Shown: positions 37,383 to 45,305, numbered from the stretch's first letter. The stretch is DNA of 64,000 nucleotides from Fibrobacter succinogenes (GCA_902779055.1 CACZAD010000016.1:1-64000); one strand, 5' to 3'. Program-made: numbers and translations. The notes: generated by a model from the sequence alone, not told the origin.

Positions 37383-37422
37383 TTTAAAGCTAGAATCTAA
37401 AGATTGTCAAGCCCGCATTTTT

Positions 37423-37458
37423 GTCACCCCGGATTCATTCCGGGGTCACCTTTTTTTT
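37423..37458 (+). terminator. Intrinsic terminator after the glycosyltransferase pair
   Basis: GTCACCCCGGA / TCCGGGGTCAC with one C-C mismatch, loop TTCAT, then eight T. The CCGG-GTCA core resembles hairpins elsewhere in this window's intergenic DNA. Confidence 0.85.
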
Positions 37459-37516
37459 CTAGCGCAAAAATGTTTTTAAATTTTTCAAAAAAAATCTCAA
37501 ACATCACAAGCGATTT

Positions 37517-38077
37517 ATGAAAAACAAACTCTTCGTTATGAGTGCCGCCAGTGGCGCAGGCAAGACCACCCTCAAGGATCTTGTCATCAAGGATTTCCCG
37601 GACATCAAGTATTCCATTTCCGCAACGACCCGCAAGCCGCGTGAAGGCGAAATTGATGGCGTTCACTACTTCTTCAAGACTAAAGAAGAATTCGAACAGC
37701 TCATCAAGGAAAATGGACTTATCGAATGGAACGAAGTCCATGGCAACTACTACGGAACGCCCAAGAGCTTTGTCGAAAAGACGCTCGCCGAAGGAAACCG
37801 CGTGCTGTTTGACCTCGACGTTTTCGGAAAAATCAACTTCGACAAGGTCTATCCGGATGCCACGGGAATCTTCATCTTGCCGCCGAGCGAAGAGGAACTC
37901 GAACGCCGCCTCCGCGGTCGCGGAACCGATAGCGAAGAAGTCATCCAGCTCCGCCTTGCAAACGCCAAGAAGGAAATCGAATTTGCAAAGACCAAAGGCA
38001 AGTACGAATACACCATCGTGAACGACGACTTGCAAAAGGCTGCAGACGAACTCCGCGCCATCTTGAGCCAGAAGTAA
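37517..38077 (+). CDS. gmk: Guanylate kinase
   Basis: 186 residues, normal length. P-loop SAASGAGKTTL, GMP-binding YSISATTRKPREGEIDGVHY and the lid region LRGRGTDSEE. Converts GMP to GDP with ATP in the cytoplasm. It stands alone after a terminator. Confidence 0.96.
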   Translation: MKNKLFVMSAASGAGKTTLKDLVIKDFPDIKYSISATTRKPREGEIDGVHYFFKTKEEFEQLIKENGLIEWNEVHGNYYGTPKSFVEKTLAEGNRVLFDLDVFGKINFDKVYPDATGIFILPPSEEELERRLRGRGTDSEEVIQLRLANAKKEIEFAKTKGKYEYTIVNDDLQKAADELRAILSQK

Positions 38078-38126
38078 ACCGCGCACATACACTCAAAGTC
38101 ATCCCGGATTCGTCATCCTCGGAGCA

Positions 38127-39035
38127 ATGAGCATCTACTACCACCTCCCCGGCCTATTTGAATTTTACGACTTGTACAAGGCGTTTCTGCCGTTGTTCCG
38201 CGAACACCGGGAATATTTTTACGAATGGTGCGAAATCGGTTCTATTTATGGGGCGCCAAGCGACTGCATCTGGGGCGGCGGTCGCGTAGGTTTTGGCGAA
38301 GCAGAGCCGCGAAAAGTCGCGGAACTCATGCGCGAATACGGGATTTCGGCAAGGCTCACGTTCAGCAATTCATTGATTCGTGAAGAACACCTCGCCGACA
38401 CCCGATGCAACAAGCTGTGCAAAATGTTTGAACGCAATTGCTCCGGCGAAACGCGCGCGGTTCAAAACGGGATCATCGTTCATTCCGATTTATTGCTGAA
38501 TTACATCAAATCAAAATATCCCGGCTTTTATTTCGTATCCTCGACCACAAAAGTCATCACCGATTTCGAGCAGTTCAAAGCGGAACTGAACCGCGAAGAA
38601 TTTCGCTATGTCGTTCCTGATTTCAGACTCAACAAGCAATTCGACAAGTTAAATACACTCACGGAAACACAAAAGCAAAAGGTTGAATTTCTTTGCAATG
38701 AATGTTGTTGGTTCGGCTGCTACGACCGCAAAAAATGCTACGAGAACGTGAGCCAAAAAAGCCTCGGCGAAAAATGTGAAGACCACATCTGCGTTTCGCC
38801 CACAGCTCAAAGGGGCTACCGCTTTTCCGACGCAATGAAGAATCCCGGTTTCATCGGAATCGAGGACATTCAAAACATTTACGCCCCTGCGGGATTCCAA
38901 CACTTTAAAATTGAAGGCCGCAGCCTCGGCAGTGCCCTCATCTTGGAATTTCTACTTTATTACATGACCAAGCCCGAGCACCAGCTTAAAGTCCGCGAAG
39001 AAATTTACCTGGACAGCACGCTAGATTTGTTTTAA
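38127..39035 (+). CDS. Cysteine-rich protein of unknown function
   Basis: 302 residues, no signal peptide. A glycine-rich GGGRVGFGEAEPRKVAEL segment and a TFSNSLIREEHL segment suggest a TIM-barrel-like start. A Cys-dense stretch follows (CNECCWFGCYDRKKC, later CEDHIC), well suited to binding iron-sulfur or zinc; another CNKLC pair lies near residue 95. The overall feel is reminiscent of U32-type peptidase/hydroxylase proteins, which use four Cys for a 4Fe-4S cluster, but I cannot confirm the family. A GGAG lies four to five bases before the ATG. Confidence 0.6.
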   Translation: MSIYYHLPGLFEFYDLYKAFLPLFREHREYFYEWCEIGSIYGAPSDCIWGGGRVGFGEAEPRKVAELMREYGISARLTFSNSLIREEHLADTRCNKLCKMFERNCSGETRAVQNGIIVHSDLLLNYIKSKYPGFYFVSSTTKVITDFEQFKAELNREEFRYVVPDFRLNKQFDKLNTLTETQKQKVEFLCNECCWFGCYDRKKCYENVSQKSLGEKCEDHICVSPTAQRGYRFSDAMKNPGFIGIEDIQNIYAPAGFQHFKIEGRSLGSALILEFLLYYMTKPEHQLKVREEIYLDSTLDLF

Positions 39036-39077
39036 CACTCCTAACTGAAATTTCATACGACGAAAGACACTCCAAAA

Positions 39078-39911
39078 ATGAAACTTGCAAAGAAAAAATT
39101 AATGACCATCTTGATTATCATCGCCGCCATCATTTTGCTATTGGCGATTTGGTTCAACATTCCCTATTCACCCGTCAAGACGCAATTCCGCAATGATGTC
39201 GAAGCGCGGTTGCAAAGCGCCACAACAATCACCGGAACACTAGATTCCGCGAGTATCGCAAGCCTCCCTCCCCTCATTCAAAAATATCTCGAAACGAACG
39301 GTTACATCGGCAGCGAAAGGCGCTCGCACTTAATCATGGAATACAAAGATGTCGATTTCGGCATGGGCGTAAACAAGCCGCGAATCAAAATCGACTACAC
39401 GCACGTAGACTTTGCCGATTCGCCGGACAGGCTCGCCTTTATCGACAGCAAAATGTTCGGCATCCCATTCCAGGGCTACGATTACTACATGAACGGCAAA
39501 GGCGGCATGAAGGGAGTCCTCGCAAAGCTCTTTACACTATTCGACCAAACAGGCCCAGAAATGGACAAGGCTTGCCTCATCACCTATCTCGCCGAAGCAT
39601 TCTTTTTGCCTGAAGCGCTCCTAAAAGATTTCATCACGTTCAACACAAACAAAGGCGTAACAGCTACCGGAGTTTTCCATTTCAATGACGCTTACGAAAT
39701 GACCTCGTTTACAACAAATAACCGCGGTCAAATTTCACCCGACGGAACAATTGAATACACCCCGTGGGAAGCGCAATGCGAAAACTACAAAACCTATTCC
39801 GATGGCATCAAACGCCCCACCGTTTTCCGCGCCGTATGGAAAAATAAAGACAGCGACTTCGTCTATTTCGACGGAAAAATCAGCAAAGTGAATAGAGCGG
39901 AGGTAAAGTAG
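39078..39911 (+). CDS. Membrane-anchored DUF6544 (DUF6920)-like protein
   Basis: 277 residues. One N-terminal membrane anchor (TILIIIAAIILLLAIWF), then a soluble domain. The pattern FQGYDYYMNGKGGMKGVL, GPEMDKACLITYLAEAFFLP and GVTATGVFHFNDAYEMTSF is that of a widespread family of unknown function. Activity unknown. The next small gene starts one base after its stop codon. Confidence 0.7.
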   Translation: MKLAKKKLMTILIIIAAIILLLAIWFNIPYSPVKTQFRNDVEARLQSATTITGTLDSASIASLPPLIQKYLETNGYIGSERRSHLIMEYKDVDFGMGVNKPRIKIDYTHVDFADSPDRLAFIDSKMFGIPFQGYDYYMNGKGGMKGVLAKLFTLFDQTGPEMDKACLITYLAEAFFLPEALLKDFITFNTNKGVTATGVFHFNDAYEMTSFTTNNRGQISPDGTIEYTPWEAQCENYKTYSDGIKRPTVFRAVWKNKDSDFVYFDGKISKVNRAEVK

Positions 39912-39912
39912 A

Positions 39913-40098
39913 ATGATTATTGATAAAATGTTCGTTTGTTGGATTATGTGCTTGGCTGTTTTACTTATATCTTTAAAAACTAAAAGATTCTCTTTATATG
40001 CAAGTACAGTAGATGGAAAGAAACATCCCATAATGTTTTGGATTTTGTATATCCTTTGTTTAGGGTGTTTTATTTGGTTAAGTATTCGGTACTTATAG
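39913..40098 (+). CDS. Small two-helix membrane protein
   Basis: 61 residues with two hydrophobic segments (FVCWIMCLAVLLISL and MFWILYILCLGCFIWLSI) separated by a short polar loop. Not recognised. A good ribosome site (GCGGAGG) lies inside the end of the preceding gene, nine bases before the ATG, indicating coupling with it. Base composition drops to AT-rich from here to about 43650. Confidence 0.6.
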   Translation: MIIDKMFVCWIMCLAVLLISLKTKRFSLYASTVDGKKHPIMFWILYILCLGCFIWLSIRYL

Positions 40099-40177
40099 TT
40101 TAAGCTCAGCGATTTTGATTTCTTCTTTTGTAGTCAGGGAGAGGTTCACCCTCTTACACGGTAATTTCAATTCTTGA

Positions 40178-40270
40178 TTTGGTCATCGCCCTTCAATTGC
40201 AGGACACCATCAACGAAATTCTTGATAGCGTCCTTGCTAGCAAACAAGTTCCTAAAACAAGTATCAGTTC
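40178..40270 (-). pseudogene. Fragment of an Rpn-like PD-(D/E)XK nuclease/transposase
   Basis: On the minus strand a stop-free stretch reads DTCFRNLFASKDAIKNF then VDGVLQLKGDDQIKN before a stop. This matches the start of the Rpn/PD-(D/E)XK putative transposase family (D..F+.LF.........F+..VL.L.GDD.I). No start codon or nuclease motif remains. A second short coding-looking piece (VNLSLTTKEEIKIAELKL) follows in another frame down to 40100. Likely a remnant; short length limits certainty. Confidence 0.35.
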
Positions 40271-40309
40271 TTGTGGCAAATTACATTGATTGTTTTACAA
40301 GGAGAGAAT

Positions 40310-41206
40310 ATGCCTAAACAAACACTCGTATTTGAAAATCCCATTCAACTTTCGGTACAGAATTCACTACTCAAAATCACATACAAAGACGACCCTGAAA
40401 ACATAACATACCGGGCAATCGAAGACATCGCCATCATCCTCATCGACAACCATTCAGCTTCGCTCACAACACCACTCATCGGCAAACTTTCCGAGCAAAA
40501 TGTCGCCGTAGTTTTCTGCAACGAAAAACATATGCCGGCATCTATGCTGATGAACCTTGACGCAAACACCTTGCAAGAAAAATATTTCCGTTTGCAACTT
40601 GAAGCTCCGTTGCCTTTGAAAAAACAGATGTGGAAGAATGTCGTAGAAGCAAAAATCAAGAACCAAGCATTACATTTAAAAACACTTGGCAAAAAGTACG
40701 ACCGGCTCTTAAAATACGCCACAAATGTTCTAAGCGGGGATACCAGCAATCGTGAGGGACTTGCTGTGCAATACTACTGGAAAGATCTTTTCGGCAAAGA
40801 TTTTATTCGAGACCGATTCGGCGAGCACCCAAATGATTTTCTAAACTACGGCTACACACTCCTACGGGCAGCAACAGCCCGCGCCCTTATGGCAAGTGGC
40901 CTACTCCCCTCACTAGGTATATTTCACCGCAACTACTACGACGCATTCCCACTAGCAGACGACATTATGGAGCCTTAACGACCCTTCGTCGACCAAATTG
41001 TTTACAAACTACACAGCAACAAGAAGAAAAAGCTAGATAAAGAAGTCAAGAAAATATTTCTTGAAATGTTCTATGCAAATGTATCCTTCGGAGAACAAAT
41101 GGTGCAGCTCGGGACTTGCCTCACCTACACCACTGCGTCCGTCGCAAGGTTTTTTATGGGAGAAACAAAGAATCTAGTCTATCCGAGGGTATCATGTGGG
41201 TTGTAG
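40310..41206 (+). pseudogene. cas1: Type II CRISPR integrase Cas1, interrupted by an in-frame stop
   Basis: Cas1 with Cas2 inserts new spacers into CRISPR arrays. The frame from the ATG at 40310 (AAGGAGAG upstream) reads as a type II Cas1 with catalytic residues E149 (SNREGL), H206 (GIFHRN) and D217/D218 (PLADDIMEP). Codon 223 (40976-40978) is TAA. In the same frame coding continues (RPFVDQIVYKL ... LGTCLTYTTASVARFFMG) to TAG at 41204-41206, giving about 298 codons, the normal length. One base change, such as TAC to TAA within the usual EP-Y/F-RP motif, explains it. The 222-residue product would lack the C-terminal helices and is probably inactive. Overlaps cas2 by 13 bp. Confidence 0.88.
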
Positions 41207-41505
41207 CAATTTTTGACTTTCCGCGCCATTGCAAAAGCGGACGCCAGAATATGAATCGATTCGTAGGTATTCTCGAAAAAGAGGGTTTCTGCAAAGTACA
41301 ACGAGGAATGTATGTGCGGTACTGTACCACAGTCGATAACGGACGGATGCACCGCAGGCGTATTGCAAATTCCATAGAGCCTCGCTCCACAATTTGCTTA
41401 CTATGTATTGGCGACAGAGAATTTTTGGACATATACAGTTATTTTGGCAGCTCCAAGCCTCCAAAAAAATGGCCCAAAATACAAGAATCTATTCAATTTT
41501 TCTGA
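41194..41505 (+). CDS. cas2: CRISPR-associated Cas2 (type II style)
   Basis: 103 residues. Starts MWVVAIFDFP with the family's early Asp, then GMYVRYCT, HRRRIANSI and ICLLCIGDREF, the pattern of Cas2 in type II systems. It would bridge two Cas1 dimers during spacer capture. The start overlaps the 3' end of the broken cas1 frame. The reading frame looks intact, but its partner is truncated and no cas9 is in the window. Confidence 0.88.
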   Translation: MWVVAIFDFPRHCKSGRQNMNRFVGILEKEGFCKVQRGMYVRYCTTVDNGRMHRRRIANSIEPRSTICLLCIGDREFLDIYSYFGSSKPPKKWPKIQESIQFF

Positions 41506-41563
41506 TTTTTCCAGAGCAAAATCGTTTGCAAAGCCGCATAAAATAAGGTATATTCAAAAGTAT

Positions 41564-41862
41564 GTCTTACAGGGGCTCTTTTTGAGCGGAGTTAAAACTA
41601 AGAAGTACAATATTCATAAGAACAGATGATTCATATTAAAGGAGATATTAATGTTTGAATTAATTGTGATAGGATGTATTATTGCGGTCATTGTATTCGT
41701 CTTTCAAAACTTGACATTAAATGCTCTCTTGATTGGAATTATTGGTGGAATTGTAGTAACATTTGTTATATTCGCAATAATGGAATTTATTTTCAAAGAT
41801 GAAAACAAATGAACGTCATTTTCTACGGTCTTATAGGGGCTCTTTTTGAGCGGAGTTAAAAC
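41564..41862. CRISPR. Remnant CRISPR array: two 35-bp repeats flanking a 229-bp segment
   Basis: Repeats at 41564-41598 and 41828-41862 are 34/35 identical (one C/T change). Each begins GTCTTA and ends GTTAAAAC and contains a small dyad, GCTC-TTTTT-GAGC. Read on the minus strand each begins GTTTTAACTC, the usual start of type II crRNA repeats. They sit 58 bp after cas2. Start-to-start distance is 264 bp, exactly four 66-bp repeat-spacer periods (36+30), yet no degenerate repeat is visible at the expected inner positions. Instead the interval holds a small membrane-protein gene. No tracrRNA was identified with confidence. Confidence 0.7.
41651..41812 (+). CDS. 53-residue membrane protein gene lying between the two CRISPR repeats
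   Basis: Begins ATG with AAAGGAGATATTA upstream, the same strong ribosome site seen before other genes here (8761, 48157). The product has two hydrophobic helices (LIVIGCIIAVIVFVFQ and ALLIGIIGGIVVTFVIFA) joined at QNLTLN, and a charged tail FKDENK. Not recognised. Size and topology fit small holin-like, toxin-like or phage-type membrane proteins, but nothing specific supports any of these. Confidence 0.6.
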   Translation: MFELIVIGCIIAVIVFVFQNLTLNALLIGIIGGIVVTFVIFAIMEFIFKDENK

Positions 41863-41983
41863 CGAAGCAATGATTAAGGTAAATGGTCATCTCGCCTCAG
41901 CGGAATAAATAGCGAGCAAAAGAATGATTTATACATCAACGATTTTTGCCAAATTCAGCTAAAAAAGATATATTATCCATATT

Positions 41984-42199
41984 ATGGATGCGGAAAACGA
42001 AAAAATACTACTGCAAGTCCGCCTTTTCAGACTTGCTATGGAATCCTGGGGAAAAAGCCAACAGGAAATTGCATCGCTCTTTCGCCAAAACAACATTTAC
42101 AAGTACATCTCCGATATGTACGAGGAATTTCATATTCAGGGTGACGAAGCCAACCTGAAAGAAATCGAAGCTTACCTTAAAGCAAAGGGAGTTGCATAA
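41984..42199 (+). CDS. DUF3791-like small protein, putative antitoxin of a DUF3791/DUF3990 pair
   Basis: 71 residues, helical, with KSQQEIASLFRQNNIYKYI and DMYEEFHIQGDEANLKEIE, the pattern of DUF3791 proteins, which are found next to DUF3990 proteins. Its TAA overlaps the ATG of the next gene (TAATG), so the two are coupled. The antitoxin role is inferred from gene pairing. No strong ribosome site is present upstream of 41984. Confidence 0.65.
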   Translation: MDAENEKILLQVRLFRLAMESWGKSQQEIASLFRQNNIYKYISDMYEEFHIQGDEANLKEIEAYLKAKGVA

Positions 42200-42593
42200 T
42201 GGCAAAAACAATTCTCTACCATGGTAGCTACTGCATCGTACAAAAGCCAAACCTTTCCTTATGCAATATGGATAAGGATTTCGGTCAAGGCTTCTACTTG
42301 ACAACAAGCAGAAGTCAAGCGGAAAAATTCGTAAGCACATCCATTAAAAAAGCCATTGCAAGAAAAATCGTTCCGTCATCATACTGCCGCGGTTTTATAA
42401 ACAAGTTTGAATTTGACAACATAGAAAATTTATCTTGCCATATATTTCAGAACGCCGACGCGTCGTGGTTGCATTGTGTTGCAGCTCACCGCAAAAGGGG
42501 ATGCATAAAAGGCGAATTCGAAAAGACCAATGGTGTTTCAAAACACAAAAGAGCCTTGATTGCCTAAAATTCATTTCGTCCGAGGAAGTCTAA
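42199..42593 (+). pseudogene. DUF3990 (ADP-ribosyltransferase-like) toxin gene, broken by deletion and frameshift
   Basis: The first part matches DUF3990: LYHGSYCIV, then DKDFGQGFYLTT and ADASWLHCVAAHRKR. After that the frame runs into unrelated sequence (KTNGVSKHKRALIA) and stops at 42565-42567. In another frame the family's usual C-terminal end appears, KDQWCFKTQKSLDCLKF then ISSEEV, stopping at 42591-42593. The middle part usual in the family (around a YD-I-GPVAND motif, about 40 residues) is absent. A deletion that also shifted the frame explains this. The remaining 122-residue product is unlikely to be active. Confidence 0.65.
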
Positions 42594-42595
42594 GC

Positions 42596-42814
42596 ATGGA
42601 AAAAAAAATCAACTTCGCTATGAACCTGCTCGCGCAAATGACAATCCGCACTATTGCTAAGCGCTCCGGCGCAGACCCATTGGAGGTCATTGCCGATTTT
42701 ATGGAATCAGACACAGCCAAAATTCTGTACGACAAAGAAACTGGACTTTGGGAAAACGGTCCCGACTACATAGCCAACGAATACGAGCAAGAAAAAGCCT
42801 TAAAGGCTTCTTAA
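42596..42814 (+). CDS. Small protein, third gene of the DUF3791/DUF3990 locus
   Basis: 72 residues: MEKKINFAMNLLAQMT at the start and LYDKETGLWENGPDYIANEY near the end. Similar short proteins often follow DUF3990 genes, and the LYDxETGLxxEx-DY pattern is typical of them; their role is unknown. GAGGAAG at 42582-42588 precedes the ATG, so the longer frame from 42560 is not used. Confidence 0.6.
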   Translation: MEKKINFAMNLLAQMTIRTIAKRSGADPLEVIADFMESDTAKILYDKETGLWENGPDYIANEYEQEKALKAS

Positions 42815-42831
42815 TCTATCAGGAGCGAAAA

Positions 42832-43539
42832 ATGGATAGCAAAACTGACGAAAAAAGAAAAATGCAAGAGGCAATGGAACAGGCTACATCAAAAGACCAG
42901 GTAAAGGCATTGCTTAGCATGTATTCCGATGTTGCGTCTCCTAAGGCCTTATGCATTGCATTCGAAAAGCTCTTCATTGACGAAACAACAGGCTTTTCAA
43001 GAGCCGTCACAGTAGACGAACTCGTCCTTTTACACAAAGATTTTAAAACCAGTAACGGAATGTCCTGGTGCCGTTCTGACACAAGCTATCTAGGAAAAAA
43101 ATACGTTATCAGACGCGATCAAAAAGGTGGTAGCGTATATTCAGTCAAGGCCGATGGATTCAAAAAAGCAATACATTCATCCGACATCAGACCGGACATC
43201 CTTAAAACCATAACAAAGCAAAAGTGTTCCATCCTGGATGTGACCTCAATGATTGAATGTGACCACAAAGATGGTATGAAGAACGACCTATCCGTCGCCA
43301 TAAAAGAATCACAGAAATTGAGTGACTTTCAGGCCTTGTCAAAAGCAGCGAATGACGCCAAACGCCAACATTGTAAAAACTGCAGAACCACAGGCGAACG
43401 ATATGACGCAAAACGCTTAGGGTATAAGGTTTCCTTCACCCATGGAGACGAGCATTCCAAAGTGTGTGTTGGCTGTTATTGGTACGACCCAAAAAAATTC
43501 AACGAAGAAATTTCCAGTTCGTTCGAGAAAAAGGACTAG
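42832..43539 (+). CDS. HNH-like endonuclease, possible orphan restriction enzyme
   Basis: 235 residues. The C-terminal half holds SMIECDHKDGMKND, an HNH-type metal-binding start, followed by FQALSKAANDAKRQ, a CKNC pair and a CVGC pair suited to zinc binding. This combination occurs in HNH-type restriction endonucleases, but I cannot name a specificity. No methyltransferase gene is nearby, so it is either an orphan or acts with something else. Start at 42832 (GGAG upstream) is preferred over 42748. It begins 17 bp after the DUF3990 locus. Confidence 0.55.
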   Translation: MDSKTDEKRKMQEAMEQATSKDQVKALLSMYSDVASPKALCIAFEKLFIDETTGFSRAVTVDELVLLHKDFKTSNGMSWCRSDTSYLGKKYVIRRDQKGGSVYSVKADGFKKAIHSSDIRPDILKTITKQKCSILDVTSMIECDHKDGMKNDLSVAIKESQKLSDFQALSKAANDAKRQHCKNCRTTGERYDAKRLGYKVSFTHGDEHSKVCVGCYWYDPKKFNEEISSSFEKKD

Positions 43540-43660
43540 AATTCTTTTCTAGAAGTTTATTTTAATTAAGCATTTAATTATAGTTTATCACCATTAGGAA
43601 TCGTAATTAGCTTACTCAAAAAATTTTCTACCTTTTTGCTCCAAAAAGGAGATTCAACAA

Positions 43661-45217
43661 ATGAAGCATTACGCATTCCTATTCTCATCTATTTTATCAT
43701 TAACATTTTTTACTGCCTGCGGTGATAACGATAATAGCGTTACCCCACACGATTCCGAAGACTCGTCCTCGTCCATCAGCGAAGACATTTCTTCATCGAG
43801 CAAAAATCAGGGAAATGACGGCTCGGAAAGCTCCATGACGAGCAGTTCCGCGAAGTCCTCCTCCAGCAACGCAAGCGACCTTTCCAAGTATGACTTCGTA
43901 TGGGACACATTCGCCGAAGCGTTCACCACCACCTGCGACGCCTCCCGAGAAGGCAAGATTGGTCTTGCCCGCTATGCCGAAGATAGCGAGCTCATCTGTA
44001 CCCACGACGAATTCCTCGACAAGTGGGGCTGGCTTTCCCCCTCATCCAGTTCCGTGGCCTCCAGCTCTTCTGCGCCGTCGAGTTCCAGCAGCATAGTGAG
44101 AAAACTGGAATCGTGCAAAACAGAAGACGAGGACAACTGCGTGTACGACACGCTTACCGACGAACGCGACGGCAAGACTTACAAGACTGTAAAAATCGGC
44201 GAACAAGAATGGATGGCCGAAAATCTCAACTACAAAACAGAAAACAGTTACTGCTACAAAGATGACGAAAAAAAGTGCGACTCCTATGGCAGGTTCTACA
44301 CCTGGGAATCCGCAAAGACCATCTGCCCCGAAGGCTGGCATCTTCCGACAGTCGCTGAATTCGAGACTTTGATTACCGCCGTTGACGGCGGTTCCACAGC
44401 CTCCAACAGAGCCAGCTTAAGCCTCTTGCAAAGAGCCTCAGACAATTATGGATTTACAGCCATCGAAGCCGGTTGCAGAAATTCAAGCGGAGACTATGTT
44501 CGAATCGGAAGCGACGCCGACTTCTGGAGTGCCACGGAAAATGACAGCGAAGAAGCATTCACCTTTTTCTTGAACAAGATCAACGGCTCAGCACACCAAT
44601 ACACCACTCAAAAGGATTTCGCACAATCCGTTCGCTGCCTCAAAGGCGCTTCTACAAAACAGAGTCCTGCAACCGAAACAGCCTACTCCGGAAGCTACGG
44701 CACCCTTACCGACGAGCGTGACAGACAGACCTACAAGACCGTAGAAATCGGCAGCCAAACCTGGATGGCAGAGAACCTCAAATTCGATACAGAAGAAAGC
44801 GTCTGCTACGGCAGCTCCGCCGAAAACTGCGAAAAGTATGGTCGTCTGTACCCATGGAGCGATGCAAAGGACGGCGCATGCCCCGCAGGTTGGCACTTGC
44901 CTTCTTACGGAGAATTCGAGCAACTCATCAAAACCATCGGCGAAAAGAACACTGCCGGAAGAAAGCTCAAATCCACAACAGGCTGGAACAACAACGGAAA
45001 CGGTACGGACGCCTATGGCTTTGCCGCCCTGCCGGCAGCATTCGACGGATTCTCTCTTGATTCCCTCGGCAATCTCGGCTCTAGCGCAAACTTCTGGAGT
45101 TCTACAAGGGATGACAAATACGCATACCGCATGTACATCCTTTTCTCCGATGACGATGTGGGCTTAAACCTCACCTACAGCGACGATAACCTTTCCATCC
45201 GCTGCGTAAAGGACTAA
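43661..45217 (+). CDS. Lipoprotein with two Fibrobacter succinogenes major paralogous domains
   Basis: 518 residues. Lipobox (LTFFTACG, lipid-bearing C20), a long Ser/Asp-rich linker typical of Fibrobacter lipoproteins, a small domain, a second Ser-rich linker, then two copies of the paralogous domain. Copy 1 begins DTLTDERDGKTYKTVKIG (about residue 165) and copy 2 GTLTDERDRQTYKTVEIG (about 346). Both have W-MAENL, a Y-C-Y/C pattern, YGR-Y-W, CP-GWHLP and a C-terminal FWS(A/S)T and R-C(L/V)K. The family is abundant in Fibrobacter; function is unknown, possibly substrate or surface binding. AAAAGGAG precedes the ATG. Confidence 0.9.
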   Translation: MKHYAFLFSSILSLTFFTACGDNDNSVTPHDSEDSSSSISEDISSSSKNQGNDGSESSMTSSSAKSSSSNASDLSKYDFVWDTFAEAFTTTCDASREGKIGLARYAEDSELICTHDEFLDKWGWLSPSSSSVASSSSAPSSSSSIVRKLESCKTEDEDNCVYDTLTDERDGKTYKTVKIGEQEWMAENLNYKTENSYCYKDDEKKCDSYGRFYTWESAKTICPEGWHLPTVAEFETLITAVDGGSTASNRASLSLLQRASDNYGFTAIEAGCRNSSGDYVRIGSDADFWSATENDSEEAFTFFLNKINGSAHQYTTQKDFAQSVRCLKGASTKQSPATETAYSGSYGTLTDERDRQTYKTVEIGSQTWMAENLKFDTEESVCYGSSAENCEKYGRLYPWSDAKDGACPAGWHLPSYGEFEQLIKTIGEKNTAGRKLKSTTGWNNNGNGTDAYGFAALPAAFDGFSLDSLGNLGSSANFWSSTRDDKYAYRMYILFSDDDVGLNLTYSDDNLSIRCVKD

Positions 45218-45274
45218 CTCTTTCGTCTTACGACAACAGCATTTTTGCAAATTACCAGTACTTATTAAAAAGTC

Positions 45275-45305
45275 AAAAGCGAACCCTAAGGTTCGCTTTT
45301 TGTTT
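45275..45305. terminator. Bidirectional terminator between convergent genes
   Basis: AAAAGCGAACC / GGTTCGCTTTT, 11 bp perfect, CTAA loop, flanked by A and T tracts, so it can stop transcription from both the lipoprotein gene and the convergent barrel gene. Confidence 0.9.

Noticed and set aside
37423..37458. Mobile element end at the CCGGGGTCA hairpin
   Set aside because: It is followed by eight T and sits after a gene pair, so an intrinsic terminator explains it.
40260..40310. Sigma-54 type promoter before cas1 (TGGCAAATTACATTGAT)
   Set aside because: The spacing between the GG and the second element is off by one and the GC of the -12 element is absent.
41828..41983. tracrRNA starting with the second repeat as anti-repeat
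   Set aside because: The second repeat differs from the first by one base and could be an anti-repeat, and a CTCGC / GCGAG pair follows, but there is no clear terminator or typical tracrRNA tail. I kept it as an array repeat.
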